This document shows positions 26,525-35,215 of a stretch of 64,000 bases of DNA, one piece after another. The translations under genes were made by a program, and so were the position numbers. This DNA comes from Bacteroidota bacterium (GTDB lineage: Bacteria > Bacteroidota > Bacteroidia > Bacteroidales > DTGW01), in NCBI GenBank assembly GCA_029572965.1, contig JAKPQD010000331.1:1-64000 (forward strand). Direction: 5' to 3'. Numbering within the stretch: the first letter of the stretch is position 1; every line of letters starts with the position of its first letter. The notes beneath the pieces were generated by a model. It did no database searches and was not told the origin of the DNA. It was given only the letters and a program-made list of their open reading frames with translations.

Positions 26525-27367
26525 TTGAAACTATTGCCTCAATTTGACCATAAGTTTGATATGGTTTTTGCCGACCCCCCCTATTTTTTATCCAACAATG
26601 GACTTACTATACAAAACGGGCAAATTGTAAGCGTTAATAAAGGAAATTGGGACAAATCTCACGGCTTTGATCATTTAAATGAGTTTAATCGCACATGGCT
26701 TTCATTGGTTCGCGACAAAATGAAAGATGACGCCACTATTTGGATCAGTGGAACAATGCACAATATTTTTTCGGTTGGACAAATCTTGACAGAATTGGGC
26801 TTTAAGATTTTGAATATAATTACTTGGGAAAAGACCAATCCGCCACCAAATTTTTCTTGCCGTTATTTCACATACTCAACCGAACAAATTATTTGGGCAA
26901 GAAAATCCGAAAAAGTTCCTCATTACTTCAACTATGAATTAATGAAGCAGCTAAACGGAAACAAGCAAATGAAAGATGTTTGGAGACTTCCGGCAATTGC
27001 TCCCTGGGAAAAATCCTGTGGAAAACACCCGACCCAAAAACCTCTTTCGGTTTTAACAAGGATTATTTTAGCTTCGACAAAGCCAAACGCTTGGATTTTA
27101 GACCCATTTACGGGAAGCTCTACAACAGGAATTGCAGCAAACCTTGCAAACAGGCGGTTTTTAGGAATTGACCAGGAAGAAGATTTTTTGGCAATCAGCA
27201 AAAACAGAAAACTTGAAATTGAAAACCCTAAAACAGCAGCAACATTCAGACAAAAAATTGGTGGTTTCAACGACAAGAAAGGGCTTGAATTATTTTTAGT
27301 AGAAGAACCTGAAGAAGAATATAAAACAGAGTTAAACTTGACGACAAAGGGCAGCATACAACAATAG
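26525..27367 (+). CDS. dpnA: DpnA-type N6-adenine DNA methyltransferase, N-terminus altered
   Basis: Closely follows pneumococcal M.DpnA (beta class, GATC, able to act on single-stranded DNA). The catalytic DPPY is at residues 17-20 of the TTG reading, followed by FLSNNG; WISGTMHNI, KTNPPPN and GKHPTQKP follow, and the SAM motif is FTGSS near 195-199 (FTGSG is more usual). No ATG or GTG lies upstream in frame. The TTG at 26525 has AAGGAG 5 bases before it, yet family-like codons (INYLLKGDAL) continue upstream of it to about 26499. So the original start seems lost, and a TTG start would drop the conserved GDAL segment. The C-terminal 45 residues are acidic and less conserved. Confidence 0.85.
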   Translation: MKLLPQFDHKFDMVFADPPYFLSNNGLTIQNGQIVSVNKGNWDKSHGFDHLNEFNRTWLSLVRDKMKDDATIWISGTMHNIFSVGQILTELGFKILNIITWEKTNPPPNFSCRYFTYSTEQIIWARKSEKVPHYFNYELMKQLNGNKQMKDVWRLPAIAPWEKSCGKHPTQKPLSVLTRIILASTKPNAWILDPFTGSSTTGIAANLANRRFLGIDQEEDFLAISKNRKLEIENPKTAATFRQKIGGFNDKKGLELFLVEEPEEEYKTELNLTTKGSIQQ

Positions 27368-27416
27368 TATGGTATAATGGCGGGCGATGTGTTTAATTGA
27401 TCGATAATGTTTCTAA

Positions 27417-27479
27417 ATCCGCTATTACGCCAAGTTGCAAAACGATATCGAGCTTGAGGTCGAAACGGTTCGTAAGTAA
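27417..27479 (+). pseudogene. possible C-terminal scrap of a lost gene
   Basis: After a TAA at 27414, 20 codons with protein-like composition (IRYYAKLQN...ETVRK) run to a TAA at 27477. The stretch is GC-richer than its surroundings and ends directly before a terminator hairpin, as a real gene end would. No upstream frame continues it. The parent gene is not recognised, and it could be chance. Confidence 0.3.
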
Positions 27480-27514
27480 AACCCCTTGCTCCGCCCTCTG
27501 GCAGGCAAGGGTTT
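27478..27514 (+). terminator. strong hairpin terminator, probably bidirectional
   Basis: CCCTTGC at 27483-27489 pairs with GCAAGGG at 27505-27511, extended by AAAAC on the left and GTTTT on the right with one bulged C. It ends transcription from the island before the sigma gene. Confidence 0.7.
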
Positions 27515-27787
27515 TCAAAAACAATAATTGACCTTAACCTTTAAAAACCAAAAAACCAATTTGAAATTGTAGATCTTGTTATTTCACTTAATTATACAGC
27601 CCATTTTTTTTTCACCCTACTTATTTCCTAAAAAAGTGTAAAAACATTTTCTGTATTGTATTTATTGGTAATACAGTGTTTTATTTTGCACAGGTTCTTA
27701 AATCATTTTTTATTCATAAATTTTATTACATATTAGGGAAAACAGATTAACATCTGTATTAATATCAAAACAAGTAAATACGTGGGA

Positions 27788-28300
27788 ATGGATATTCAGA
27801 GAACAGGTATTGACGAAATTGACTTTGACCAGATTTTTAAACAATGGTATGGTGCTATCCGGAATTTTGTGTATTATAAAATTGGTGATGTAACTAAAGC
27901 TGAGGATATTGCGCAGGATACATTTTTGAAATTGTGGGAAAAACGCGATACCATAAAAACAGAAACCGTAAAGTCATTGCTTTACACCATTGCTAATAAC
28001 TTAACGATTAATGTAATAGAGCATAACAACGTGACTTTTAAGTTTGAGAATAAATATAAGCCGGACACCAAACACCCATCACCAGAGTATGATATGGAAA
28101 TGAAAGAGTTTGATCAGCGCCTGCAACAGGTATTAGGCCAGCTTGATGAGAAGCAACGGACGGTATTTTTGATGAACCGCATTGATGAAATGACTTACAA
28201 CGAAATAGCCCAATCGCTTGGTTTGACGGTGAAAGCGATTGAAAAAAGGATGGAGAAAGCACTGTCATATTTAAGAAAGAACATAGCAGTAAAAATATAA
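27788..28300 (+). CDS. ECF-family RNA polymerase sigma factor
   Basis: A protein of 170 residues from the ATG at 27788; a GTG at 27782 is less likely. The region-2 core (FKQWYGAIRNFVYYKIGD, EDIAQDTFLKLWEKR) and the region-4 helix-turn-helix (TYNEIAQSLGLTVKAIEKRMEKAL) are clear. It belongs to the Bacteroidota ECF group coupled to FecR anti-sigma factors. It should drive the downstream anti-sigma/receptor genes, and probably its own operon, once the anti-sigma is inactivated. Confidence 0.92.
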   Translation: MDIQRTGIDEIDFDQIFKQWYGAIRNFVYYKIGDVTKAEDIAQDTFLKLWEKRDTIKTETVKSLLYTIANNLTINVIEHNNVTFKFENKYKPDTKHPSPEYDMEMKEFDQRLQQVLGQLDEKQRTVFLMNRIDEMTYNEIAQSLGLTVKAIEKRMEKALSYLRKNIAVKI

Positions 28301-28311
28301 CACCTACGGCA

Positions 28312-29190
28312 ATGACACCAACATACGCAAATAACAATATAGATGAACAGATACTGGATACGGTATCTGGCTATCAGCCACCGTTTGAAACAACAACGGA
28401 TGAGGCTCTGGCAATATTGAAGAAAAAGATTGCCCAGGGCGCAAAAGCTAAAGATGTGAAGGAATCCAAAACTATACCATTCAAAAGCATTGTGCTGTAT
28501 GCTTCTGGTATTGCAGCATCTTTGCTTGCCATTGTGGCTACTTGGTATTTCTTTTCATACAATGCCAGGGTGACAGTATTGGCCGACAAAGGCCAACATA
28601 CTGAATGTGTATTGCCTGATGGTTCTGTGATAAGCCTAAATGCCAAAAGCGCTGTTACTTATCGTAAACAAACTTTTCGGCAAGAACGCTTTATTGAAAT
28701 GGAAGGAGAGGCCTTTTTCAATATAAAGAAAGGTTCTGTATTTACCATAAAAACTAAGCATGCTGACATTAAAATCCTGGGGACATCATTTAATGTATAT
28801 GCCCGCGAAAGTATGTTTAAAGTAGCTTGTGTTACGGGCCGTGTTTTGGTTGCCAATGTTGAAGATACCGTTATTATTGAACCTGGTGAGAGCGCTTCTT
28901 TATTTAACAGGTCATTAAAGAAGTTCCGTGATGAAAAAATAGCTTCGGAAACAAAATGGCGTAACGGAGAATTTATTTATGAAAATGCCTCGCTTAAAAT
29001 AATCTTTGAAGAAATAGAACGTCAATTTAATGTTAACTTTGCCCTTCCTGATGATGTTGAAAGCAAATATTTTACAGGAGGTTTTAGCAACAAAAATTTA
29101 GTCGATGCGTTGGATATAGTATGTATCCCGATGGGCTTAACTTATGAAATTGGCGCTAATGGTTATATATCAGTTCACGAAAAGTATTAA
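28312..29190 (+). CDS. FecR-family transmembrane anti-sigma factor
   Basis: A protein of 292 residues: a short cytoplasmic N-terminus, one membrane helix (about 60-80), a periplasmic FecR domain (about 85-190) and a C-terminal domain of the DUF4974 type (about 205-290, EIERQFNVNF). It holds the ECF sigma inactive until the receptor signals. The gene begins 11 bases after the sigma stop and overlaps the receptor gene by 47 bases. Confidence 0.9.
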   Translation: MTPTYANNNIDEQILDTVSGYQPPFETTTDEALAILKKKIAQGAKAKDVKESKTIPFKSIVLYASGIAASLLAIVATWYFFSYNARVTVLADKGQHTECVLPDGSVISLNAKSAVTYRKQTFRQERFIEMEGEAFFNIKKGSVFTIKTKHADIKILGTSFNVYARESMFKVACVTGRVLVANVEDTVIIEPGESASLFNRSLKKFRDEKIASETKWRNGEFIYENASLKIIFEEIERQFNVNFALPDDVESKYFTGGFSNKNLVDALDIVCIPMGLTYEIGANGYISVHEKY

Positions 29191-31825
29191 AAGTATTGTT
29201 TTATGGGTGTTAACGTTATTGTTTATTGGTACATTGCCTGTTGATTCCCAACAATACAAACTTTCATTGCGAAAAACAAACTTGGCCGATGCCATGGAAC
29301 AAACTTCAAAGCTACTCAACATCAGGGTGGCTTTTGACGCTCAAAAACTTTCGCAAATAGCCATTGATAAAGAGATTTCGGGCAACACCCCCGATGAAGT
29401 ACTTAAAAAACTTCTTGCGAATTCGGGTTATAGCTTTGAATTCAGGCATGACAACTTTCTTATTTATAAAAGTGAGGAAAAATCCGATGAAAATGTGTGC
29501 CAGATTATAGGTTCCATTACAGATATTGAAACAGGCGAGCAACTGCCTTATGCTACTATAAAAATCAAGGATCAAAATATCTATGTTTCGTCTTCTGAAA
29601 ATGGCACTTTCTATCTGAAACAAAGCAATGCTAAAAGTATTCAGCTCAACATTAGCTATATAGGCTATTATCCTTTGGATACGCTTGTTTATTGCAATGC
29701 ACCCAAAGTGGTTTGCAAGCTGGCCTTGAAAAAAAACATACAGGAGCTTGAAAAGGTTGAGGTGCGTGAGCCAAAGATTGAAATGGTAGATTACCGCAAT
29801 GATGTGGACTTTGCTACAACCATCAATGCCAGCAAATTGCTGGATTTGCCAATGTTTGCCGAAACTGACATTTTCAGGGCTTTGCAGTTGTTGCCCGGGG
29901 TGAGCTTCTCCGAAAGTTCCTCAGAGCTTAACATCCGTGGTGGGAGCAGCGACCAGAACCTTGTTTTGCTCGACGGACAAACGTTGTACAACCAAAGTCA
30001 TTACTTTGGCGTATTTTCAGCTTTGAACCCTAATGTTGTTAAAGATGTTCAGGTGTTTAAAGGAGGTTATGATTCGCGTTATGGCGAGCGGGTTTCGGGC
30101 ATTGTGGATATTACCGGGAAAAATGGGAACAAGCTAAAACCCACAGTGTATGGAGATGTCAACCTGATAAATGGTAATATTGCTGCTGAAGTGCCTGTAA
30201 GTAAGAAGTTGACGGTTATTATGGCCGGAAGGCGGACGTATGGTGATATTTATAGTACCGAGTTTGCCAATAACCTATTTGAAAAGGACAGCAACAGGTT
30301 TTCTAATCCTTCGCAACGCAGCCTCAGCTACTCTAAGCCTAAGTTTTCTTTTTACGATTATAACACTAAGGTATCATACCAGCTGAATGATGGCGAAAAC
30401 GTTTCTTTTTCGGTATATGGGGCCAAAGATAGCTATGATAACAAATACAATACGGGAGACAAAAACTTTTTGGCCTCTATTCACGAAAACAATAAGTGGG
30501 GCAACTACGGGCTGAATGCTTCGTGGCTCAAACAGTGGAATGGCGCACTGTTTACAAATGTCCAGATAGGGAGCTCGGGCTATTCAGATACATACAATAG
30601 TAGCTCAAGTTTGTCAGGCACAGGCGGCCCTCATTATCCTTCCGGCCCGCCTTTTCAAAATAAAAATTATGATTCGTATAGTTACAACGAGCTAAATGAT
30701 TATTCGGCTTCTGTAAAAGGCATCTGGAACCAGAACGGTAAACATCAGTTCAGTTTTGGGGCAACAGTAAGGCAAAATAAAATATACTATCATAAAGATG
30801 CCGACAGGGTCTATATTTACGAAAACATGAACCAGGCAGCTGTGATTTCTTCATTATTTCTCCAAGACAGGCTGATAATTACAGACAGGCTCACTATTAA
30901 GCCGGGTTTGCGGATTAGCTTCTATGACGGCAATAATGGATGGTATTCTGAACCGCGCTTTGCTGCAAATTACAGGCTGACTGATGCCTGGTCGGTGCGG
31001 TTTGCAACCGGGCGTTTTTACCAGTACATAAACCAGGTGCAGGTACTTCAGGAGACCGGATACAATAAAAACTTTTGGGTGTTGACAGACGATAGCATCC
31101 ACCCGGTGGTAAAATCCAATCATTATATATTCGGCACATCCATTGACTTGGGGAGTTTCTTTTTTGACGTTGAGCCGTATTACAAGACTTATAGCGGGTT
31201 GCAGGAATATATCTTTGTATCCAACTACACCCGCGACTCAACTTTCCGGAACTTGTTTGATACTGCCAATATGCAGATGTTTGCCCCAAAAGAAAGGCCG
31301 GGGCTGTTTATTCATGGGCAGGGTAAGTCTTATGGGATAGACTTTCACGTGCGTTATAAATACAACAACTTTACCACATGGCTTTCTTACTCGCTCAGCA
31401 AAAGTACCCGTCAGTTTTCTGAGATAAATAATGGCAACGAAGTGCCTGCATCTACAGACCAACGTCACCAAATAACCTGGACAAACATGTACGCATTTAA
31501 AAATTGGAATTTTGGTCTAACTAACTATTATTCAACCGGCCGCCCTTACGTTGACCTGAGCATAGATGCCCGGCGTATGCCTACTATCCGCTCTTATAAA
31601 CGGTTGCCAGATTATTACCGGACAGATATTTCGGCTAATTATAATTTCAAAATCGGCGAAGCACGCATTAAAGCAGGGGCTACCATTATCAACCTTTTCA
31701 ACGTGGACAACTACTATGATGTCAATTCTCGAAAGTTTGACACCGAAAATGCCAGTTTTTCCGAAACCAACGTTGTCAGGGCGCAAGACAGGTCTTTAAA
31801 CCTTTTTATCCATTTTGTATTTTAA
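29144..31825 (+). CDS. TonB-dependent transducer receptor with STN and carboxypeptidase-like domains
   Basis: A protein of 893 residues: signal peptide (about 15-36); STN domain (about 45-105, LADAMEQTSKLLNIRVAFD), which contacts FecR; carboxypeptidase-regulatory-like domain (about 118-200); plug (about 225-335, LNIRGGSSDQNLVLLDG); and a 22-strand barrel ending in aromatic FIHFVF. Such receptors import iron chelates or other ligands and signal to the sigma factor. The start lies inside fecR; the ATG at 29144 or 29159 is possible. There is no SusD partner, so a SusCD glycan pair is unlikely. Confidence 0.9.
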   Translation: MKLALMVIYQFTKSIKSIVLWVLTLLFIGTLPVDSQQYKLSLRKTNLADAMEQTSKLLNIRVAFDAQKLSQIAIDKEISGNTPDEVLKKLLANSGYSFEFRHDNFLIYKSEEKSDENVCQIIGSITDIETGEQLPYATIKIKDQNIYVSSSENGTFYLKQSNAKSIQLNISYIGYYPLDTLVYCNAPKVVCKLALKKNIQELEKVEVREPKIEMVDYRNDVDFATTINASKLLDLPMFAETDIFRALQLLPGVSFSESSSELNIRGGSSDQNLVLLDGQTLYNQSHYFGVFSALNPNVVKDVQVFKGGYDSRYGERVSGIVDITGKNGNKLKPTVYGDVNLINGNIAAEVPVSKKLTVIMAGRRTYGDIYSTEFANNLFEKDSNRFSNPSQRSLSYSKPKFSFYDYNTKVSYQLNDGENVSFSVYGAKDSYDNKYNTGDKNFLASIHENNKWGNYGLNASWLKQWNGALFTNVQIGSSGYSDTYNSSSSLSGTGGPHYPSGPPFQNKNYDSYSYNELNDYSASVKGIWNQNGKHQFSFGATVRQNKIYYHKDADRVYIYENMNQAAVISSLFLQDRLIITDRLTIKPGLRISFYDGNNGWYSEPRFAANYRLTDAWSVRFATGRFYQYINQVQVLQETGYNKNFWVLTDDSIHPVVKSNHYIFGTSIDLGSFFFDVEPYYKTYSGLQEYIFVSNYTRDSTFRNLFDTANMQMFAPKERPGLFIHGQGKSYGIDFHVRYKYNNFTTWLSYSLSKSTRQFSEINNGNEVPASTDQRHQITWTNMYAFKNWNFGLTNYYSTGRPYVDLSIDARRMPTIRSYKRLPDYYRTDISANYNFKIGEARIKAGATIINLFNVDNYYDVNSRKFDTENASFSETNVVRAQDRSLNLFIHFVF

Positions 31826-31882
31826 AAAATAGGGGATATTCTTTATAGCTTGTAATACTGATATAACTTAATATTTAAGGCT

Positions 31883-32848
31883 ATGAAGAAAAAACTTTTA
31901 ATCCTTGTTTGTGCAATGGCTATGGTAGCTTTTGCAGGTTGTCAGAAGTCTGATGAAAAAAGCGAAAATATCTCTGCTTTAAATTCACTTTCAGAAAATG
32001 TTGCAATTGCTGCAACCAGTGTTTCTACAAGCCAGATGGCTCTTTCATGTTCTGAAGATATTCAGGCTACGGTACTTTCAGATGTTGATAGTTCATACCG
32101 AAAAGTGAAATCTTATTTTCACAGGTATGGAAAAGGGGCTTTCAAGCTTTGTTTGTCTAATATTCCTATTTGTGCTACTGTAACTGTTAGTAGCGATACA
32201 TTTCCCAAAACTATCATCATTGATTATGGTACATCGGGTTGTACAAGTCAACATGGCAATGTAAAGACAGGTAAGATTATTATTGAGGTTACTGATACTA
32301 TTATTAATGCCGGAGCTGTAAAATCGATTAAGTATGTTGATTTTTATGTAAATGGCAATAAAATTGAAGGTTCTGGGATTATCCAAAATCTGGGCAAAAA
32401 TAGCAATGGTAACTGGGTATTGGCTACAAATACAGAGTTTACTTTTACCGATTCGAGCAACAATGTAGCCAAAGAGATTTATAATGATACCATTGAATGG
32501 GTAGGTGGTTTTGAAACTGCTGATAAATCTGACGATGTTTATTACAAATCGGGCGCAGGTTCTATTACCCTGAACGATACCATTGCTTATAGCCGTACTA
32601 TAACTACTCCTTTATTGATGAATAATACATGTGGTTATATAATTAGCGGGGTAGAAACACTTTACAAAAATGGGAGTACAGTAGTTATTGATTATGGCGA
32701 TGGAACATGTGATGTAGTTGCCACTGTAACAATAAATGGGACTACTGAAGAAATAAGTATAGAAAAACATCACTTTAAGAAAGGAGGCCATTTTGAAAAA
32801 CAGGTTGGCCATAGCAAAGGGAACAAAAAAGGGCTGTTTGGCTTTTAA
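31883..32848 (+). CDS. lipoprotein of unknown function, co-located with the receptor
   Basis: A protein of 321 residues. The lipobox AFAGC gives Cys at about residue 19. Beta-rich sequence with several Gly-Thr/Asn repeats follows, with a His/Lys/Gly-rich C-terminal tail (about 297-321). No family is recognised. It lies 57 bases after the TonB receptor and may be the accessory surface or substrate-capture protein of the signalling set (inference). Confidence 0.65.
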   Translation: MKKKLLILVCAMAMVAFAGCQKSDEKSENISALNSLSENVAIAATSVSTSQMALSCSEDIQATVLSDVDSSYRKVKSYFHRYGKGAFKLCLSNIPICATVTVSSDTFPKTIIIDYGTSGCTSQHGNVKTGKIIIEVTDTIINAGAVKSIKYVDFYVNGNKIEGSGIIQNLGKNSNGNWVLATNTEFTFTDSSNNVAKEIYNDTIEWVGGFETADKSDDVYYKSGAGSITLNDTIAYSRTITTPLLMNNTCGYIISGVETLYKNGSTVVIDYGDGTCDVVATVTINGTTEEISIEKHHFKKGGHFEKQVGHSKGNKKGLFGF

Positions 32849-32870
32849 AAGAGGTTTGGTTTGATTGGAA

Positions 32871-32898
32871 GGGCACTCGCGATAATGAGTGCCCTTTT
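32871..32898 (+). terminator. hairpin terminator after the lipoprotein gene
   Basis: GGGCACTC at 32871-32878 pairs with GAGTGCCC at 32887-32894, followed by TTTT. Confidence 0.8.
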
Positions 32899-33967
32899 AT
32901 TTTGAGATAAGCATCTTTATTTTATCAAAAAGAGCAGTATTTTGGTAACATCCGGTAAACATTTCTGCCCCGGGGCCATAAGCAAAAACCATAACAGGAA
33001 CGGCAGTATGGTTGAGCGAAGAAAAGTTTGAGTCAACAGTACTTTTTTTGAAGTTGCCGTTTATTAAAGTTAAGCCTCCGCTTTCGTGGTCGGCTGTAAC
33101 AATAACAAGGGTTTTTCCATCTTTTTTGGCAAAATCAAGGGCTACCTTAACAGCCTTGTCAAAATCAACTGTTTCGTTGATAACATAATTGATACTGTTG
33201 AGGTGGTTGCCCCAATCTATTTGAGAGCCTTCTACCATTAGCAAAAACCTGTTTTTTTTCAACAGCTCTATTGATTTTTGAGTAGCTAACGGTAAAAAAT
33301 CATTTCTTCCTTCAGAAATTTTTGGTAAATCTCCGTCTGTTGCCAGACATAACACTTTTTGCTGCGAAATATCTACAGAGTCAATATTAGTGCTGTAAAA
33401 GTAACCGTCTTTCATTAACAACTCAATAAGGTTGCGTTTATCTTTTCTTTTGACAAAATATTTGCGGCCCCCACCAAAAGCAACATCTACAGTCTTGTTC
33501 AAAAAATGAGAGGCTATTGTTTCATATTCACTGCGTTTCCCAACATGGGCATAAAATGCAGCAGGGGTAGCATGGGTAATAGCACATGTTACTGCAATAC
33601 CAGTAGAGTAATGTTTCTCTTTGGCATATTCAAAAATGGTTTGCATAGGCTTTCCGGCAGTATCAACAGATAAGCTGCCATTATTGGTTTTTTTGCCACA
33701 CGCAAAAGCTGTGCCTCCGGCTGCAGAGTCAGTAGTATATTCGTCTGCCGAGTATGTAAGCATAATGCCGGTTACAGGCATTCCAAATATGTTCAGATAT
33801 TGGCCATTTGCGGTGTATGCTGCATACATCTGGGCAATTCCCATGCCATCGCCAATCATCAATATTACATTTTCAGGAAGTTGTTCTTTGAAGGTTTCTT
33901 GCTGTGCATTTAAACTATTGACAGATAGTGCAATACAGCAAATAGTTAATAATCTTTTCAAACTCAT
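32897..33967 (-). CDS. alkaline phosphatase, secreted
   Basis: A protein of 356 residues from the ATG at 33967, with a signal peptide (about 1-21). The alkaline phosphatase motifs are present: metal-binding D40 in MIGDGMG, the Ser nucleophile S81 in DSAAGGTAF, and the C-terminal metal motif VTADHESGG. It hydrolyses phosphomonoesters in the periplasm. It converges on the lipoprotein terminator and diverges from galM. Confidence 0.9.
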   Translation of the reverse strand: MSLKRLLTICCIALSVNSLNAQQETFKEQLPENVILMIGDGMGIAQMYAAYTANGQYLNIFGMPVTGIMLTYSADEYTTDSAAGGTAFACGKKTNNGSLSVDTAGKPMQTIFEYAKEKHYSTGIAVTCAITHATPAAFYAHVGKRSEYETIASHFLNKTVDVAFGGGRKYFVKRKDKRNLIELLMKDGYFYSTNIDSVDISQQKVLCLATDGDLPKISEGRNDFLPLATQKSIELLKKNRFLLMVEGSQIDWGNHLNSINYVINETVDFDKAVKVALDFAKKDGKTLVIVTADHESGGLTLINGNFKKSTVDSNFSSLNHTAVPVMVFAYGPGAEMFTGCYQNTALFDKIKMLISK

Positions 33968-33998
33968 TTTTATGTTTATTCTTTCCATTTCAAAAATA

Positions 33999-34006
33999 TA
34001 TCTTTG
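33999..34006 (+). promoter_or_regulatory. candidate -7 element for galM
   Basis: TATCTTTG fits the Bacteroidota -7 consensus, 51 bases before the galM ATG. The -33 partner is not clear. Confidence 0.4.
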
Positions 34007-34057
34007 TTTTGTAAAAAAGAGTAAAACACAATATTAATAATTTAAATATAGTTCATT

Positions 34058-35110
34058 ATGGGACTCAACATTGTAAAAGACTATTTTCAAAAATCAGGTA
34101 AGGAGCAGAATATCATGCTTTTTACCCTGAAAAATACCGAAGGTACAGAAGTGGCAATAACAAACTATGGCGCAACCATTACCAGTATTAAAACTAAAGA
34201 CAAAAATGGCAAGCCAGGTCAGATAGTTTGTGGCTTTGATAATATTGAAGATTTTCAGGGCAACCATCCTTTCTTTGGAGTAGTTTGTGGCCGTTATGCA
34301 AACCGCATTGCAAAAGGCAAATTTACACTCGAAGGGAAAGAATACACCTTGGCTATTAACAATGCTCCTAATACATTGCATGGTGGCAATAAGGGTTTTG
34401 ATAAGGTAGTTTGGAGTTTTGAAGTGGTTGAAAGTGCCCAGGCTGTTGGGGTTAAGCTTACTTACGTTAGCAAAGATATGGAAGAAGGATATCCAGGGAC
34501 ATTGACAGCAACTGTAACATATCTTCTCAATGAAAACAATGAGTTGCAAATACATTATACTGCAAAAACAGATAAAACAACAGTTGTAAACTTGACAAAC
34601 CATGCGTATTATAATTTAGGAGGGTTTGCTGGTGAAATAACTGACCACTTATTGCAAATAAACGCTAATAGCTATACCGAAACGGACAGTACTAGTATCC
34701 CAACAGGTAAAATTATTGAACTTGCCGGAACAGCTTATGATTTCAGGGAACTGACACTTATAGGTGACAGAATCAAAGGTACAACCAATGGTTATGACGA
34801 CAACTTTATCCTGAACAAGGCAGGACAGCCAGCTTGCTCATTTGCTGCTAAGGTTGTCCATCCGGGAACTGGCCGTACCATGGAAGTATATACTACTGAG
34901 CCGGGAGTGCAGTTCTATTCTGCCAATTACCTCGATGGCACTATCAAAGGCCATGATGGCGTAGTTTACAAAAAACGTTTTGCTCTTTGCTTAGAGACAC
35001 AGCATTTTCCAGATTCACCAAATCATGCACACTTCCCAACTACGGTTTTAAAACCAGGTGAAACTTATACACAAACTACTATTCATAAGTTTGGGGTAAC
35101 AGAAAAGTAA
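34058..35110 (+). CDS. galM: aldose 1-epimerase (mutarotase)
   Basis: A protein of 350 residues with no signal peptide. Converts beta to alpha aldoses. The galactose mutarotase fold is clear, with NRIAKGKF and HGGNKGFDK near the first active-site His, VNLTNHAYYNLGG with the second His, and the C-terminal EPGVQFYSANY segment with the catalytic Glu. Length normal for the family. Confidence 0.92.
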   Translation: MGLNIVKDYFQKSGKEQNIMLFTLKNTEGTEVAITNYGATITSIKTKDKNGKPGQIVCGFDNIEDFQGNHPFFGVVCGRYANRIAKGKFTLEGKEYTLAINNAPNTLHGGNKGFDKVVWSFEVVESAQAVGVKLTYVSKDMEEGYPGTLTATVTYLLNENNELQIHYTAKTDKTTVVNLTNHAYYNLGGFAGEITDHLLQINANSYTETDSTSIPTGKIIELAGTAYDFRELTLIGDRIKGTTNGYDDNFILNKAGQPACSFAAKVVHPGTGRTMEVYTTEPGVQFYSANYLDGTIKGHDGVVYKKRFALCLETQHFPDSPNHAHFPTTVLKPGETYTQTTIHKFGVTEK

Positions 35111-35136
35111 AACGCCTGCGCTTCTGGACAAAATTG

Positions 35137-35195
35137 AACGCTAAGACGCAACAACGCAAAACAAATAATACTTTGCGTCTTCGTGTCTTAGCGTT
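35137..35195 (+). repeat. long imperfect inverted repeat
   Basis: The arms 35137-35160 (AACGCTAAGACGCAAC...) and 35172-35195 (TTTGCGTCTTCG...TTAGCGTT) pair over 24 bases with a few mismatches around an 11-base AT loop. It lies in the gap between galM and the minus-strand DUF4440 gene and may act as a bidirectional terminator. I recall similar AACGCTAAGACGC elements in many genomes, unverified. Confidence 0.7.
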
Positions 35196-35215
35196 TAGTT
35201 TAAAATACAGCTTAT

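Larger units (their letters stand above)
27368..27787 (+). other. spacer between the restriction island and the sigma gene
   Basis: A 420-base region. Its first third holds a GC-richer gene scrap and a terminator hairpin (listed separately). The rest is AT-rich, with no gene, ending in a presumed promoter region for the ECF sigma gene (TTATTTTG near 27688 is a weak candidate -7 element). Confidence 0.5.

Noticed and set aside
24609-27367. A conventional self-protecting type II restriction-modification system
   Set aside because: The nuclease is of the DpnI type, which requires methylation; methylases of matching specificity would not protect the host. The DpnII endonuclease gene is absent.
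28312-32848. Polysaccharide utilisation locus (SusC/SusD)
   Set aside because: The receptor has an STN domain and FecR partner, and the downstream lipoprotein has no SusD signature I can see.
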